Assembly (NCBI GenBank): GCA_035079385.1
Contig: JAVHKY010000030.1
Location: forward strand, 2,181,501-2,245,500
Source of the DNA: Aspidiotus rigidus
Taxonomy: Eukaryota; Arthropoda; Insecta; Hemiptera; Diaspididae
DNA length: 64,000 nucleotides
Reading direction: 5' to 3'
Position 1 is the stretch's first letter. Each line of letters begins with the position of its first letter. The notes beneath the pieces are model-generated. The model was given only the letters and a program-made list of their open reading frames with translations, made no database searches and was not told the DNA's origin. The translations under genes were made by a program, and so were the position numbers. Positions 34,601 to 47,600 of the stretch are shown here, one piece after another.

Positions 34601-35040
34601 GGTATTGAGAATTAAAGAGTGACTAGACCTAGGATAAAACTACTATAAAGGAGGCGTAGACCTACTCTAAACCTAACGTCATCAGTTACCTCGACCTACA
34701 TATTTTAGGGACTTCGATAGCTCGAACTCTCGATCAGACCTAATCCGTACACTTGTACTCATAAGATTAGCCGTTTTCCGTGGAACTGCGAAGCTTGCGG
34801 GTTCCCCACTGCCACTGCAGACTTTGCAATGCATCTAACATTTTTTCTTTCCTATTCCTTTTTTTTTTGTAATTATTTTTTCCTCTTTGTTTTTTGTTTA
34901 TTTTTTTAATAATTATGTTTTGGTTAATAATAAAGAAAAAAAAAAAAAAAACTGTAAAAGACTAAAAATCTTGTACGTTGGGAAAGAAAAATCAAATTCC
35001 TACATAGAGCAGAGACCCTCTAATTTCTCCAGCTTATATA

Positions 35041-35598
35041 GGGTCCACCAAAAAAATGTTAACAGTTAGATGGGGATTTGGACTAAATTTGTTGTAGCTC
35101 AAAAACGCAAAACGTTAGATGTATGATTTCGATGTACGAAATTCTGTCTCAATTCTATCTTTAATTTGCGCCATATTTAAAGTTTCCACATCTTCTCTGA
35201 GCTGAATCATGGACCAGAATATGTGCCAAAACTTGACCAATTTGCCAATATTCACGAAATAAGAACTTGAAAACTTCCTCACTTTCAAGCTTCATAATGG
35301 TTATTTAAGTACTATTTTCAGAATCAGCATTAAATTTCACTTTCAAATCGAGTATAATACGGACGTTTGAACAAGTTTTAATTTTTGAGACGTTTGAAAA
35401 GTTGGTGAATTTTTGGCACATTTTGGTGTATAACTTGGCTCAGAAAAGTTGTAAAAAGTTGGGTAGGGGCGAAAATAGAAGATAAATTGAGATACAAATT
35501 TCTCGATTTAAAGTTTACGTCTAACATTTTGCGTTTTTGCGTTACAATAAATTTGGTCCAAATCCCTATTCAACTGTCAACATCATTTTGGCGCACCA
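35041..35598. mobile_element. long-TIR foldback element, possibly Tc1/mariner-like
   Basis: The left end GGGTCCACCAAAAAAATGTT and the right end (complement TGGTGCGCCAAAATGATGTT) begin inverted repeats alignable for about 130 nt. Weaker pairing continues to the centre, so the whole 558-bp element folds on itself. TA-rich flanks (TATA on the left, TGTATAATA on the right) and the GGGTGxxCCAAAA-like ends resemble non-autonomous mariner-type elements, but the exact target duplication is unclear. No transposase. Confidence 0.75.
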
Positions 35599-36228
35599 TG
35601 TGTATAATAATAATATCCAGCTCTAGTAAGAAGGGAATAAAATGTTCTGAGACCATGAAGACTACGAACCGATATAGCTTTATATTTTCTCTATTAGTTA
35701 TCAAAATGTGAGCTCCACGTCGATATCTTTTTATTTTGTGAACATTCTCAATTTGAATATTATTCTCGGAAAATAAAATTAACCGCAGCTTTTTGGATCC
35801 CTTAGTGGTGATTAATAAGGCGCTTACGTTATATTTTGATGTTGAAGTATTAAAAATAAAATATCCGAATTAGTCGTGTTTTTTGTTCTCTTTTTTTTCG
35901 AGCAAGGAAAAATGTTGAGAAAAGAAAAACTTGAATAAGTAGTAAGAAACATGTTGGTAGTAACTTATAATGAAGCAAACGCTTCAATATGAAGGAATAA
36001 AAATTGATATTGAAGGGTTGTTTTCATTCTTGTCATCGGAGTGTATGTTCAATAGTGGGAGAAAAAGCCAAATAGGTAGGCCTACCAGTTTTTTTTTTTT
36101 TTTTTCTTTTGAGATTTTTACCATTTTTTAAATTATTTGACATGACAATTATAATTATTATCGTTTGATGTTATTATATTTGTGATGTATCTCTTTCCGA
36201 TTCTTATGATGAAATTCTGTTTCCAAAA

Positions 36229-36493
36229 ATGAAAATATTGGATGACGATAACGCTAAATCCACCCAAGATGCAGAATTATATCGACGTTTCGAACAAGTA
36301 GGTAACCGTTCGTTATCGAAATCAAAAACAGAGAGTTTGTATTTTTAATTTTGATAAGTCGACTGGAATTTTATTTCAAGAAATTTCCGTTTTATTTATA
36401 CATTTATATCATGACCATTTAACTGCATGAGAGTTACTGTGTGTGATGCAGAATTTAGATCTAGTATCCTTTTTGGTTCTTCGAGCTAATTAA
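36229..36493 (+). CDS. possible small two-exon ORF, unrecognised
   Basis: 36229-36297 reads MKILDDDNAKSTQDAELYRR and three more residues to a GTAGGT donor. 36452-36493 follows a TGCAG acceptor in phase 0 and reads NLDLVSFLVLRAN then stop. The composition of the first exon looks coding, but the product would be only 36 residues, and a longer splice pattern was not found. It may be a first exon of something else, or chance. Confidence 0.2.
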
Positions 36494-37900
36494 TTTACTC
36501 GTATACTGCATCTTATGTTTGAAGCTTATAAATTTTTGAAAATTTGTACATTAGATGTAGGAACTAAAACGAAATCCTTATCCAAGAGTTTTTTGCAATT
36601 ATCCAATTCTTTTCGATAATTTTTGTCGTATCAAACCTTTCAACGATCAAAGTTGATACGTAAATATATTATTTTTTAATAGCTTATCCGACTTTTTTCC
36701 TACGGACCTAAATTCCTTTTATATTTTTATTTATGAAGTAGAATTTGTTTTGTTTCGCTGTCGAAGAAATAAAAAGAGAAAATTATGAACGTCATAAACA
36801 TGACGTACCTAACCTTCATTGTTATATATTTTGAGTGTAATAAGTACCTGTTTCAAAATTAATTATTCTATCCTTAAGAGTCACAATTGAAATTATGGAA
36901 GTGTCTTGAAAGCCGAAGATTTGGTCTTCCTGCTGAATATAATTATAAGTTTGAGCAATTATTTTCGCGATCATTTTTCCACATTAGAATATTTACTACC
37001 TACTTTTTTTTAATGATAAAAAATATAGGCCTAGATAGAAAGCTAACTAGATTGAAAGGAAGAATTCAAAAAACATACTAGAATCTCGAAACTGTTTGAA
37101 GAAAGCTAAAGATCTTGCTTGTTGACTGTACGTGTCTCCTTTCTTCCTGATAAATATAGGTTTCCAGAACTAACTGGTAAGAGATTCAACTAGATCGTGT
37201 GTTTTATAAAAAAATAAATTTCCGACTTGAAATGAATTCGATTCATGTTCAGCGTTATTAGTTCATCTTGGTGCTTTACGAAAACATAGACGAATATTCT
37301 ATCTTACATTTTTATTTGGAAATAATATTTTGATAGTTGAAAAGTCGAATATGCAACGGGGTAATGTGCGCGTATTTGTCTGCAAGAGGCTATTAAAAAT
37401 GTCGCCGTCTGGTCTCTATCCTGCTTGATTTCTAACAAAACAAAGAAAAAGGCGAATTATAATTTTCTAAAACAGCGTGAGTCCGTCAACTGATCTGACT
37501 TGATGTAAGGGTAAGAGTAGCGGGTCGTGTTATATTCGGTATTTCGTGAATTCATGTCGTTATGAATACATTTAAGCTGTTGTAGCCTACTTTAGTCGCA
37601 AAACTATTTACGTGACAGCAGTCTTACGTATTGACGAATCTGAAAGCTAAAATTTTTTCGAATGTAATCTGAGTCTTAAATGATATCTGAAAATTTGATG
37701 ATCAACCTGTACTTTTTATTCTCGAAATACGGTGATGAGGTTTATAATGAACACTTTTGCAAATGATTAAACTTTGGTTGATTGGAATAGGTTTCTCATT
37801 ACAAACGTTTTTTTTTTTTTTTTTCACTTCTTTGGTACATGATAGAAACCGCCCCATAATATTACTATTTTTACAGCATGAGGTATGCTACAATCGTCAA

Positions 37901-40900
37901 CTACGAGAACCCATTTGAGCATTGACTGCACTGACAACTTTCGGGCTCACTTATCTGTATCTTCATTTGCGATACTTCTCCTGACACAATTCGTAAATGA
38001 TTTCTATCGTAGCAGTTGTCCAGATTTATCATTCTGTCTTTCCATCTCCGGGGAGCTTCTCGACAGCAATAACAATTCTGAAAAATGAAAACAACATGAT
38101 ACACAGTATTTCAATGAAGGCGGCTTGACTAAATTTTGTCCTTTAGCTATTCGTGTATGTCGGGAAGAGGGGAGGCAGTGGGCTTCGTAAAAAAATTAAT
38201 AGGGATTTTCTTTTCCGCCAAAAACATTAAATCATGAATACATTGTCCATAAATTCAAATTTAGAAGGGACGAACGATCCTCAGACTTAATCGATCATAA
38301 TGATATCGACGTCTCTATCAAGAAATAAAAAATTACATCGATTTAATCGAGCATCGAATTGGATTATTGAAATCGAAAAATCTTTTATCAAATGGATAGT
38401 CTGTTTGCTCTGGCCTCAATTTGCGGTCTTAATTGAGTTAGATGCCATGACCTGCGAAGGAAGTAAACTTGCGAGTTGTGTTTTTCTATACAGGATGACA
38501 GAAGGGCCAAATCGTATTACTTCGTATCGGGAGTGTATATTCTTTCCTCGCTGTGTTCGATCCTACCTATCTACCAACATTTCTGTAGAAATTTTGTTCA
38601 CCTCTGAATCTTGTGACGTCATCAATGGCTCTTACGTAATTTAGAGTCTTAGGAAAAATTTAGAGGCCATTTCAGACTGTAAATGGCAACGGAGAAACCG
38701 TAAGCCTTGCGGCCCCCTGGAAAACAGCTTGTCTTACTTTTTCCCAGGGAACCTGTTCTATGGCGAGGGGAGTGAAGAAAAATTGCCGTTTTTTTCATGT
38801 TTAAATAAGTACAGACGTATTACGTCTTTGAGATGTATAAAATCGATTGAAATTGCTTTGTAAAGTCTTCTAGCCTAGGCAAATCGTTCTGACTTAGGTT
38901 GATGACATCATCTTCCTGTCTGTGGACGTTTTTTTGAAAAAGATAACGTCACAAAAATTGAGATACCTTGGGGGCTGAAACTTTTCAAGTCCCATTGGTC
39001 CAAAGTCGAACGCAAACTGGCCCACGCTCGTCCCAGAACCATACATAACTCATGAGTCAAAATTTTTGTCAAGTGATGACGTCATGCTTAAGTAAAAATA
39101 TTTCATGTTTCTATACTTTTTCCGAAAATTATAATGTCATAAAAGTCGGATAATTTAGGAAAGGAAACATTCCAAGTTCTCTTGATTCAAAGTCGGACGC
39201 AGACGGGCCCGCTCTCTTTTCCTAACCTAACTTGGGACGATGACGTCATCAAAGTCGGAAGCACACGCAGAAATTTCCTGAGGATGCACTAAAACAAAAG
39301 ACATACAGCGTGTTTCACTCTCAAATTTCGATTTCCGATCCTTTATAGAGGGGAGGGGTGGGGGACTTGAAGAAATTTGGACCCAGGAACCTCTGCGCAA
39401 GAGAGCCCAGGCATAGGTTGACCTTTGAACTTTCAATTTAGGGTAAACATGAAATTTTGAACTAAAGTTCTCTAGTAGGCATAAAAACTCGCAGCTTACT
39501 TCGTCAGCTGCTCGGGGTTGACTCCATTAACTGTGTTAATCGCGGCGAACAGGGAACCTGTGTTATGGGGATTTCTTTATTTATATTTTTAACAGGGAAT
39601 CGATTTTATCGGGGGGAGGGGGGATTTTTTGGAAAAAGGACGCCGTCTGGCCGGCCGGCAAAGGTCGGAGCTCGAAAATCTTCCACATCCCCTTCCAATC
39701 ATATATAGCTTGGGGGCGGGGCCTCTGATGTCACAGTTCGATGACGTCCTAGGTCAGCCTTGTGATGTCACAATCTGATGACGTCATCGATCAGTTTCGT
39801 TCAAGTTCCCCTCCTATTCTATATACCTCCAAGTCCAAAGTCCGGCCCTGTGACGTTATAATTTGATGATGTCATAGGTCAGCCTTGTGACGTCACAATC
39901 TACATTTTTCAGATCCCACGTGCCCCATAAAATAGGGTTACTTCCCCAAGAGGTTGTTTGTGAGACTGAAGGATCCCATACCGGTTGATGAAAGGAGTGG
40001 TGTTTATAAGATGGAATGTGAGGATTGTGGAGGCTTTTATATTGGTGAGACCAGCCGCCAGATGAAAGTTAGAGTAGCTGAGCACCTGAAGTCTTGGAAG
40101 AAGGGACGCTTAGGGGAGTCAGCTTTCGCTGATCATTTGATTAACAGTGGCCACAGTTTCCGCGAGGGATCCGAAAAGCTCCTCCATAAGGAGAATTCCT
40201 ACCGTAAACGTATCGCCCTCGAGAATATAGAGATACTGCGTCACCTCAACACTGACGGTATCACTATACTCAACTCGTATATTCCGGAAGATGGCTTGAT
40301 CGAACAGGTTTATGATTCACACCGTGATTTCTCGTTCGGACGATCTTAATACCTCTTCCTTCTCATTCGTTCGTCAGTTGCTTTCATTTCAGGTTTGAAG
40401 ATGGTTGTTTAACCGAAAGCGCTCCCTTCGTTTTTATTTTCTGCGGTTTGCATTTGTTTACTCTCCCCTTGGAGTATTCGTTTTTTCGTTTATGATGGAT
40501 AGCCGTAACCTTAAGGAACGGATTCGTTTAATTTTTCAAAGTCCTCATCATATAAAGCTCGGTGGTCGAACCTTTTCCAAGTCCCCCTCCTGTCATCTAC
40601 AGCTCCGAGCTTCAAAATTTGGTAAGTCCCACGTTTTGCTGGACGGCGCGAGGCAACCGGCGCTCTCATTTTCCTTCAATTTACCCCATACCTCACGCCC
40701 CCAATAAAACAGATTACCTGTTAAAACCTAAGTTACAATTAGGCCTAACATAAGCTAGGCCCAAACAAGGACTTTTGGAAGACTTTTAAAGTCGAGGCTC
40801 TCTTTTTCACTATGAACTAATTGATTGTCAAGAGAAAATAAGTTTTCCTACGTCCCTTGTGTCATGGTGTGTAGTAACCTGGAGGAAAGAATTCTTTCAA

Positions 40901-43396
40901 GTATCTTAGCTCGAGTCGAAATTTTTCCAAGTCTTCGCCTAACATGATCATGGCTCGAAAGTCGAAATTTTCTTCTAAATCACTTTCTTATAATTTATTA
41001 TTAATAAAATTAATTTTTATAAATTTAATTCATATTAATAATTATATTAATTAATTTTATTTTCTTCATATCAATCAATTAATTTTATTATTTTTCATTT
41101 CAATTATTGTTGTAAAAAATATTATAATTAATAATATTTGATGATTATTAATTTTAAATATAATTATTATTAACTAAAACAATAATTGCTCCTTTACCTA
41201 TTTCTTCTTTAGTTCATTTATCAACTTCAGTTACAGTTGGAATTTATTTTATTTTTCGACTCTTAAATTTTTTGAATTTAAAATGAATTGAATATTAGGT
41301 ATTTAATAAATAAAAATTTTATTATTAATATTTTTCAGTATTTTATTAATAAAATAATCAATTTAAATTTTAAAAATCTGAAAATGTCAATTAATAAAAT
41401 AATATTAATAAAAAATAATTTTAAAAAATAAACCTAATTAATATATTAATATAAATTAAATTTATATATTACGGCTTGAAAGTCGAAATTCTTCCTAGTA
41501 CCCTATCTATCATATATTATGGCTTAAAAGTCGACATTTTTCCTGGGAACCTATTCTACGGGGGGATTTAAAAAAATTTACCGTGCGCCATGTGATATCC
41601 AACGAAAACTGACCTACCTTGATGAGGAATTTGGATTTAGAAAAATGACGATTTTTTGGAGGTCTCGGAAGAAATTTTGGTCTTTCGACCCTGTGACGTC
41701 GCTATCGATATTTTTCCAAGTCCCGTGTTCTGGTATATGATAAGAGTGTACACAAATCTCTAGAAATATGATGGAGAACGAAATTAGAAGAACTTTTATT
41801 TTCAGACTATACACAACAAGACCTAAGAAACTCAGAAAAATTTCAGATTCTTCAAGATTTCGATTCGAATTCGAAATTTGTTCAAGTCCAATCCGAGTAT
41901 GATACGAGGGGGGTGGGGGGACTTGAAACATTTTTGTTTTGTTTGGACATCGGCGCACGGCAAATTTTTCACATTGAAGAAGAGCGTGACGTCGTCAACG
42001 TACTCAGGCGGTTAGAAGAAAATAGAGAAGGTACTTGAAAGATTTAAGCACTAGGGCAGGGCTGGGCATCCCTTAAAATCCTTTGAGACATCAAGGGATG
42101 ATTTCTGGTTCAATGATCTGTACTTACTGACCGAGCCAGTCAATTCTCTACAATCTCATCTTGAAAAATTCTTCAATGCTGTGAGGAATTCATGAAGATT
42201 TGTCCTAATGTACATTTCTTCATTTTGTCTAGCATGGACATAATTCTGGTCAAGATTTAAACGTTAAGTATGTTTATTCAAAAATAACCAGTTTGGAATC
42301 GATGTTCCCTTAATGCGCTTCCCTGTATCATAAAATTATTGTATCCTCGACATAGTCTTCGCGTGGTACATTGAACATGCCATCATTGCCTACTCATTTC
42401 TCCTGTCATAAAATCGAATTAAAGTGAGTACCAAATCAGGTGAATGAATATGCAATATGGTATGAGAGAAAGGCCGTATTGGCACAGAAGTCATTAAGCC
42501 ATAAACATCGAAGAAATAAGTTACGAATAATTCTAACTTATATTTTTCCAAAAATCTCTTTTCAATTTTAGATGATGGAAATTGATGTAGGCACCTACCT
42601 TTCTAAGTCCGCCAGGAATACCTTTACTTGGTACCACTTCCGAATTGCAGAAACCTTCGCATTTAGCGACAAATGCTCCACCTTTACAAGTTCTCGTGCC
42701 CTCTACTGTTGGAAAGTAAGCGTGACATTAATGAAGATTGAAATGATAAATATGAATATACCTTTATAGATACACTATTCTACGCAATCTAAATGATCGT
42801 CAGAACAATCATCGAATATGACGACGTCGCGTCGTTTACAGAGAAAACACAATAGAATACGTTATTTATAATCATTCAAATTTTATGAATTCTAAATGAT
42901 TGTACCTAGAAACGCTAACTCGTGCCTTGTTTATATGCTTTTATATTCTTCAAGTCTATACGTACCGGTACGCTATAGCGTACAAAATCAACTTTTTGGT
43001 CAGTTGTAGAGCTACGCTGCACAATGTTAAAAGCATTCTATCTGGCTGCCAGGAAATTAAATAGGTAAATGATATAATATATCGTTACCTCGTATGCTTC
43101 TCTGGGAAAATGGAAGTGTTGCCTCGAAGAAAAATGTTCGTTCAAGAGTGTCGAGAAAACACACCCCTCTCAACGATAAAATATTCCTATTTACGTCAAC
43201 ACCCTCCTCAACGTTTCTATTGAGAAAGAAACTAATATTGGAACAAAAACTCACCTTGCTCAAAATCCACCCAAGTTTGTACAAGTTCGCACGTCTCTTC
43301 CGTCATTTGAAGAGTTATTTCGTCAATAATTAATACGATGATAAAGCCGGCTTGAATTATTTCACGTAACACTGTTGAATAATAATACAAGTACAT
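37901..43396 (-). CDS. Pburs: bursicon beta subunit (partner of bursicon), neurohormone
   Basis: Three exons on the minus strand: 43396-43255, 42705-42599 and 38077-37901 (phases 1, 0), giving 141 residues, about the normal family length. The leader is hydrophobic (AGFIIVLIIDEITLQ) and is followed by MTEETCELV, the usual start of the mature hormone. Exon 2 has RTCKGGAFVAKCEGFCNSEV and exon 3 NCYCCREA, LDNCYDR and ESCQCSQC, completing the cystine-knot pattern of the family. With bursicon alpha this subunit forms the heterodimer that activates the receptor LGR2/rickets to trigger cuticle tanning and wing expansion; beta homodimers have been linked to immune gene induction. The usual PSEIH-like stretch after the first Cys is diverged. 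Intron 2 (about 4.5 kb) holds a Penelope ORF, repeats and a numt. No alpha subunit gene was seen nearby. Confidence 0.92.
39547..40724. mobile_element. nested GGGAACCTGTTTTAT repeats enclosing a Penelope ORF
   Basis: Two left-type ends lie close together (ACAGGGAACCTGTGTTATGG near 39549 and ACAGGGAATCGATTTTATCG near 39591). A right-type end follows at about 39923-39942 and another at about 40703-40724 (AATAAAACAGATTACCTGTT). The inner copy has a tandem array of TGACGTCA-containing units (39735-39900). The GIY-YIG ORF lies between the inner right end and the outer repeat remainder, so the outer copy appears split by the Penelope fragment. All of it is in bursicon beta intron 2. Confidence 0.55.
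39946..40349 (+). mobile_element. Penelope-like element fragment: intact GIY-YIG ORF
   Basis: An uninterrupted plus-strand frame of about 131 codons encodes a Penelope-type GIY-YIG endonuclease. It has GVYKMECEDCGGFYIGETSR (GIY...YIG motif with the CxxC inside the spacing), RVAEHLKSWKKG (arginine and the EHL segment), SAFADHLINSGHSF and a final LIEQVYDSHRD. The reverse transcriptase that normally precedes it is absent, so this is a 5'-truncated copy. It keeps full coding capacity, unlike the second copy at 46320, and lies antisense within bursicon beta intron 2. Confidence 0.85.
40985..41469 (+). other. nuclear insert of mitochondrial DNA (nad5-like numt)
   Basis: A block of very high AT content interrupts a dispersed repeat. 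Read with the invertebrate mitochondrial code, the plus strand from about 41188 gives APLPISSLVHLSTSVTVGIY, the conserved NADH dehydrogenase subunit 5 segment (usual form [20 protein letters not shown]), then LLNFLNLKWIEY with TGA as Trp. Upstream, in a frame shifted by one base, TGATGA reads WW in NNIWWLLILN, again suiting subunit 5. The frame break and a stop after WIEY show it is not functional. Flanking repeat units (CTCGAAAGTCGAAATTTTC on the left, CTTGAAAGTCGAAATTCTTCC on the right) resume on both sides. Confidence 0.82.
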
Positions 43397-44637
43397 TACG
43401 CCCCGAGCTATTCGAAAAGTTTTATAAAAATCAGAACTTATTCGCTTCTGCTTTCATCTCTCGACAATATACAAGCACGTCGTTTTAATGATGATGATCC
43501 AGAAAAGGTTGTCACAGGAATTTCTTTCTTCCACCATTCAGATCCTTTTTCGTTTCCCCGTAATTCTACTTCAGTCTATTTCTCTCAAGAGTATATGCGA
43601 GTGCTCTTGAACGTGTGAAATGCCTGTTCGATTAATTAGTTCCAGCTCGTTGAAAAACTGAATACGAGAAAAAGGTTAGATTTGACACCTGTCTCGCACA
43701 AAATCCGACATCTTTTCTGCGAGACTCGCACAAACTAAGCTACTTATTTATTCTATTCTCTCACTCCTTTGGTAGAAAATAAGAGTAGTAAAAATATAAT
43801 TATGTTTTAATGTCAGCTTAAAGCGCGCCCTTCGCTTTTATTCATAATTTCAAGTATAAGTACGAACAAAAAAGAAGAGTTTTTCGCTCCTTTTGTAGGA
43901 GTATAATTATTTAAATTGCACCTAATATTCCTACCGAAGAAAGTGACTTTTTTTTTCCTGCTTTCTGACACAAGTTATTGCGAAAAAGATGAAGGATGAA
44001 TTTTTAATAAAAATCTGCTGAGACGACGATCGTATAAAATCAGGAGTGGGAACTGTTCTGAGTTGATTTTTGGAAAAATTAATACCTCCGCAACTCATTT
44101 CTATAAAATGATATTTATGTGTATGATGAGAATAAAAATGTACACTCGTTTCTATTACTGATGCACACTCACGTGATCATTACTCTTATGAAAACTGAGC
44201 AATTGCCTAAAAAAGCGTATCTATGCACTACGGTACTCACTCTTTAAAACGCAATTTAAAGTAAAAACGAGCGCGTTCAAATAAGTGCACTATAACTTGG
44301 AGCAACAACGGATTTATTAGCTTGGGGTAAAAGGAATGCAACGAGCGACGAAATATGGCTAACAGCGGGTAACTGTCTGCAACTCCCAGAAAAAAAGACT
44401 TTTCGGCGTCAATTGATTCTATTGTATACATACGTTACTTAAAAGTTCCAACAGTCATTGAGTTCTTTTCGTGAGTGAATTAAAAGGGCGAAGAAATTAA
44501 AGATTTGCGATCGGTAATTTCAATGTCGATATGCTAATGTACAGTTTTCTCTTTATTTACATATCAAAGTGGTAAAGGGGAAAGATACACAAGACGGATT
44601 GAAAACGATATGATTTTCTCTATACTGTGTACAACCC
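43397..44637. other. upstream region of bursicon beta, no gene recognised
   Basis: AT-rich. It should hold the bursicon beta promoter and 5' UTR. No convincing exon seen on either strand. Confidence 0.4.
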
Positions 44638-47600
44638 ATGCCAACCTACTTCTCCTTATTTAAAGAACTTGAGAAAATCAAAGGTCACAAACTCTCTCGC
44701 TTCCCTACAAGAAACCAATCACCAAACAAGAAGTCACCCACACCATCTCCCTCTGCTCTGAAAAATCAGCTCTCGGTCTCGACCAAATTAATCCCACTAT
44801 GCTGCACAAACTTTACCTCACTTCTAAACCGATTTTTTTTTCTCCACCTTCTTTCCTAATAACTGGAAAACAGCCCTGGTCATCCCAATCCTAAAACTTC
44901 TCAAAGACCCTTCACACCCTCTATCCTACCGACCCATATCACTACTAAGCACTCTTAGCAATGTTCTAGAAAAAAATTATCAATAATAGACTCTCCTGGT
45001 TTCTTGATTCCAACGAAATAATAAGTACAATATGGTTGCCGTAAAGGTCGATCAGCTCTAATGGCCCTTGCTGACCTCGATTCCATTCGCAAATCTACGA
45101 TGCCCATGCATACAGAGTGAACCTATACTCAATATTTTTTGATATGAAAAACGTTTTCCCGAGAATGTGGACCCCTCCAACTTGGACTTCGAGAACCCTT
45201 CCCTCTCCTACTCCAAAATTATCTTAGTAATTGATCATTTAGAGTCCGCGAAAGCGATCAGTATTCCTCAAACCATCCCCAAGAGAATGGTATCTCCAAG
45301 GATCTCCACTCAGTGGCACCTTTTTCTCATCGCCATCAACAACATAACAAAAATCATAAAATTTCCATTTCAAACCTTTCTCTGATGATGACCTAAGCAT
45401 CCACTTATGTTTCAGTAATGCAACACGCGCTCACCGTCTACTTCAAAAAACAATCAATAAAATACACGCTTGCTTTTCCCTCCGAGAATTCCGCATTTCC
45501 TATCCTAAAACCAAACTCATCGTCTTCCAAAAGCCACCCCAGAAAACCATTGAATTTCCCCCTCTCACAATTGCTAACTACCCTATCCCGCAAGTCAAAA
45601 CCACTAAAGTTCTTGGCCTCAATTTTCACAATCGTCACTCTTAGATCCTCCATATCAAACTAATAAAATTAAATGCATTCGAGCAGTCAATGTCCTGAAA
45701 TATTTTCATGTCTAAGTTTAAACTTGACCTCTTTTCCTCGAACCAGGTGTTACTTAATCATATCTACTATTGGCACAGGTACGTTGATGACGTACTATAC
45801 ACGCAGACTGGTCCTCCAGATCTCCTTGGTGAGTTTCTAATGAGGTATCTCAATTCCTGGTACCCTTCATAAAATTTACTTCGGAAATAGGGCGCTCTTT
45901 CATTAATTTTTTGAATTTATCGACCTTTGTAATAGACAATATCCATGAGTTTGGAATACACAGGAAAGATACTACGACCGATGTTTTAGTCCACGGAGCG
46001 TCATTCTGTCCTGTTGCTCATATGATATTTGTTTAATAGCCTAGTTCACAGACTGACTTGTATTCCTTGGGGACCTGGCCAGAGTGAATGGGGTCAATGT
46101 CGATGTTGACGTGATGGTTCAGAGGAAACTTACGAGGAGCATTCTTGATTCCACCACCTCCCCCCCCCCCGAGATAAGATCCTTGATCGTCGTATGCGTT
46201 GGATCAGTCTCCTTTTCATGGGGCAAGTTCTCCCTCCAATTGGGTCGGGTCCTCCATCCGTTTGGTTTCAGACCAGCTTTTTACAACCCTTCCACTATTA
46301 AAGGGTTGTTTTGAGGCTGAAGGACGCTATACCCGTTGATGAGAGGAGCGGTGTTTATTAGATGGAATGCAGGGATTGTAGAGGCTTTTATATTGATGAG
46401 ACCAGCCGCCAGATGAAGATGAGAGTAGCTGAGCTTTTGAAGTCTTGGAATGAGGGACACTTGGGGGAATCAGCTTTTGCTGGTCAGCGGCCATAGATTC
46501 CGTGAGGGATCGCAAAACGGAAAGGCTCCTCCATAAGGAGAATTCCTACCGTACCCTCGAACACATAGAGATAATGCGTCACCTCAACACTGATGGCATT
46601 ACTGTACTTAACTGGTACACTCCGGAAGATGGCTTGATTGAACCTGTTTATGATTCACGCCGCGACTTCTCGTTTAGCCAATCTTGGAAAAACGTATTCG
46701 TTCAACCTGAAGTTCCTTTCTTACCTTAAAGAAGGGTGTAACCGAAAAATCTTTCACCACCTCTACTAGAGCTTATTCCTGTCCATCCTCAATTACCGCT
46801 CACCCATTTACGGTCTTACTCCCCCCCCCCTGCTCATTTAAAACTACTCGACACTGTTCATAATTCTGCACTCAGGATAGCTACCGAAGTTTTCCCAACT
46901 AGCCCCGCTGAAAGCCTTCCCCCCCCCCATTTCATTATCGACGCTTCAAACTAACAACCAACTTCCTAACAACTATCTTGCAATATCCTCAAATCCCCGT
47001 CCATCATCGTATATTCCACCCTCACCACAACCAAAACTCCCTGATTAATCTACGTTCTAATTAAACGAATCCGTTTGTTTACTCTCCCTTTAGAGTATTC
47101 GTTTTTTCGTCTACGTTCTAATCTCGAACTCATTTAGCACGCCCCTTCAAATTCCATTGTCTTGACCACACCATTTCTCAAACCCTCCGTGACTCTTTAC
47201 TCTACCCAGAATAATTCGCGATCTGAAACGCCTCCCTCGACTTTCAACTTTTTCCAAAGAATACCACGCACAGTTTAACAAAATTCTTAACACCTTTCCC
47301 AACCCTATACTGTGTTCCACCGATGGTTAATCATCAAAACAAAACCGGCTTTGCATGCTCAATAGGTCACATCACAGTCTCTTACCGACACCGCATCCGT
47401 CTTCACCACAGAATTACAAGCATTCTTTAGCTGTTTAGAACACATCCTCACCAGCCTACTTTACCGCCTTTCCTTCAACCCATTCTTGGTCATTTCCGAC
47501 TCCCTATCAACACTTGACGCCACATCCAACCACACATCCTCCCACCCACTCATAGATCGTACACACACTCTCATTGCCACCTTTCACACCATTCCCATCC

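Noticed and set aside
38300..38644. 114-codon plus-strand ORF
   Set aside because: Lies in bursicon beta intron 2 within repeat DNA. No motif, leader or splice logic; the TGACGTCA in its 3' part marks the dispersed repeat.
42055..42115. CAGGGCTGGGCA sequence resembling a hAT terminal repeat
   Set aside because: No inverted partner or 8-bp duplication was found within a reasonable distance.
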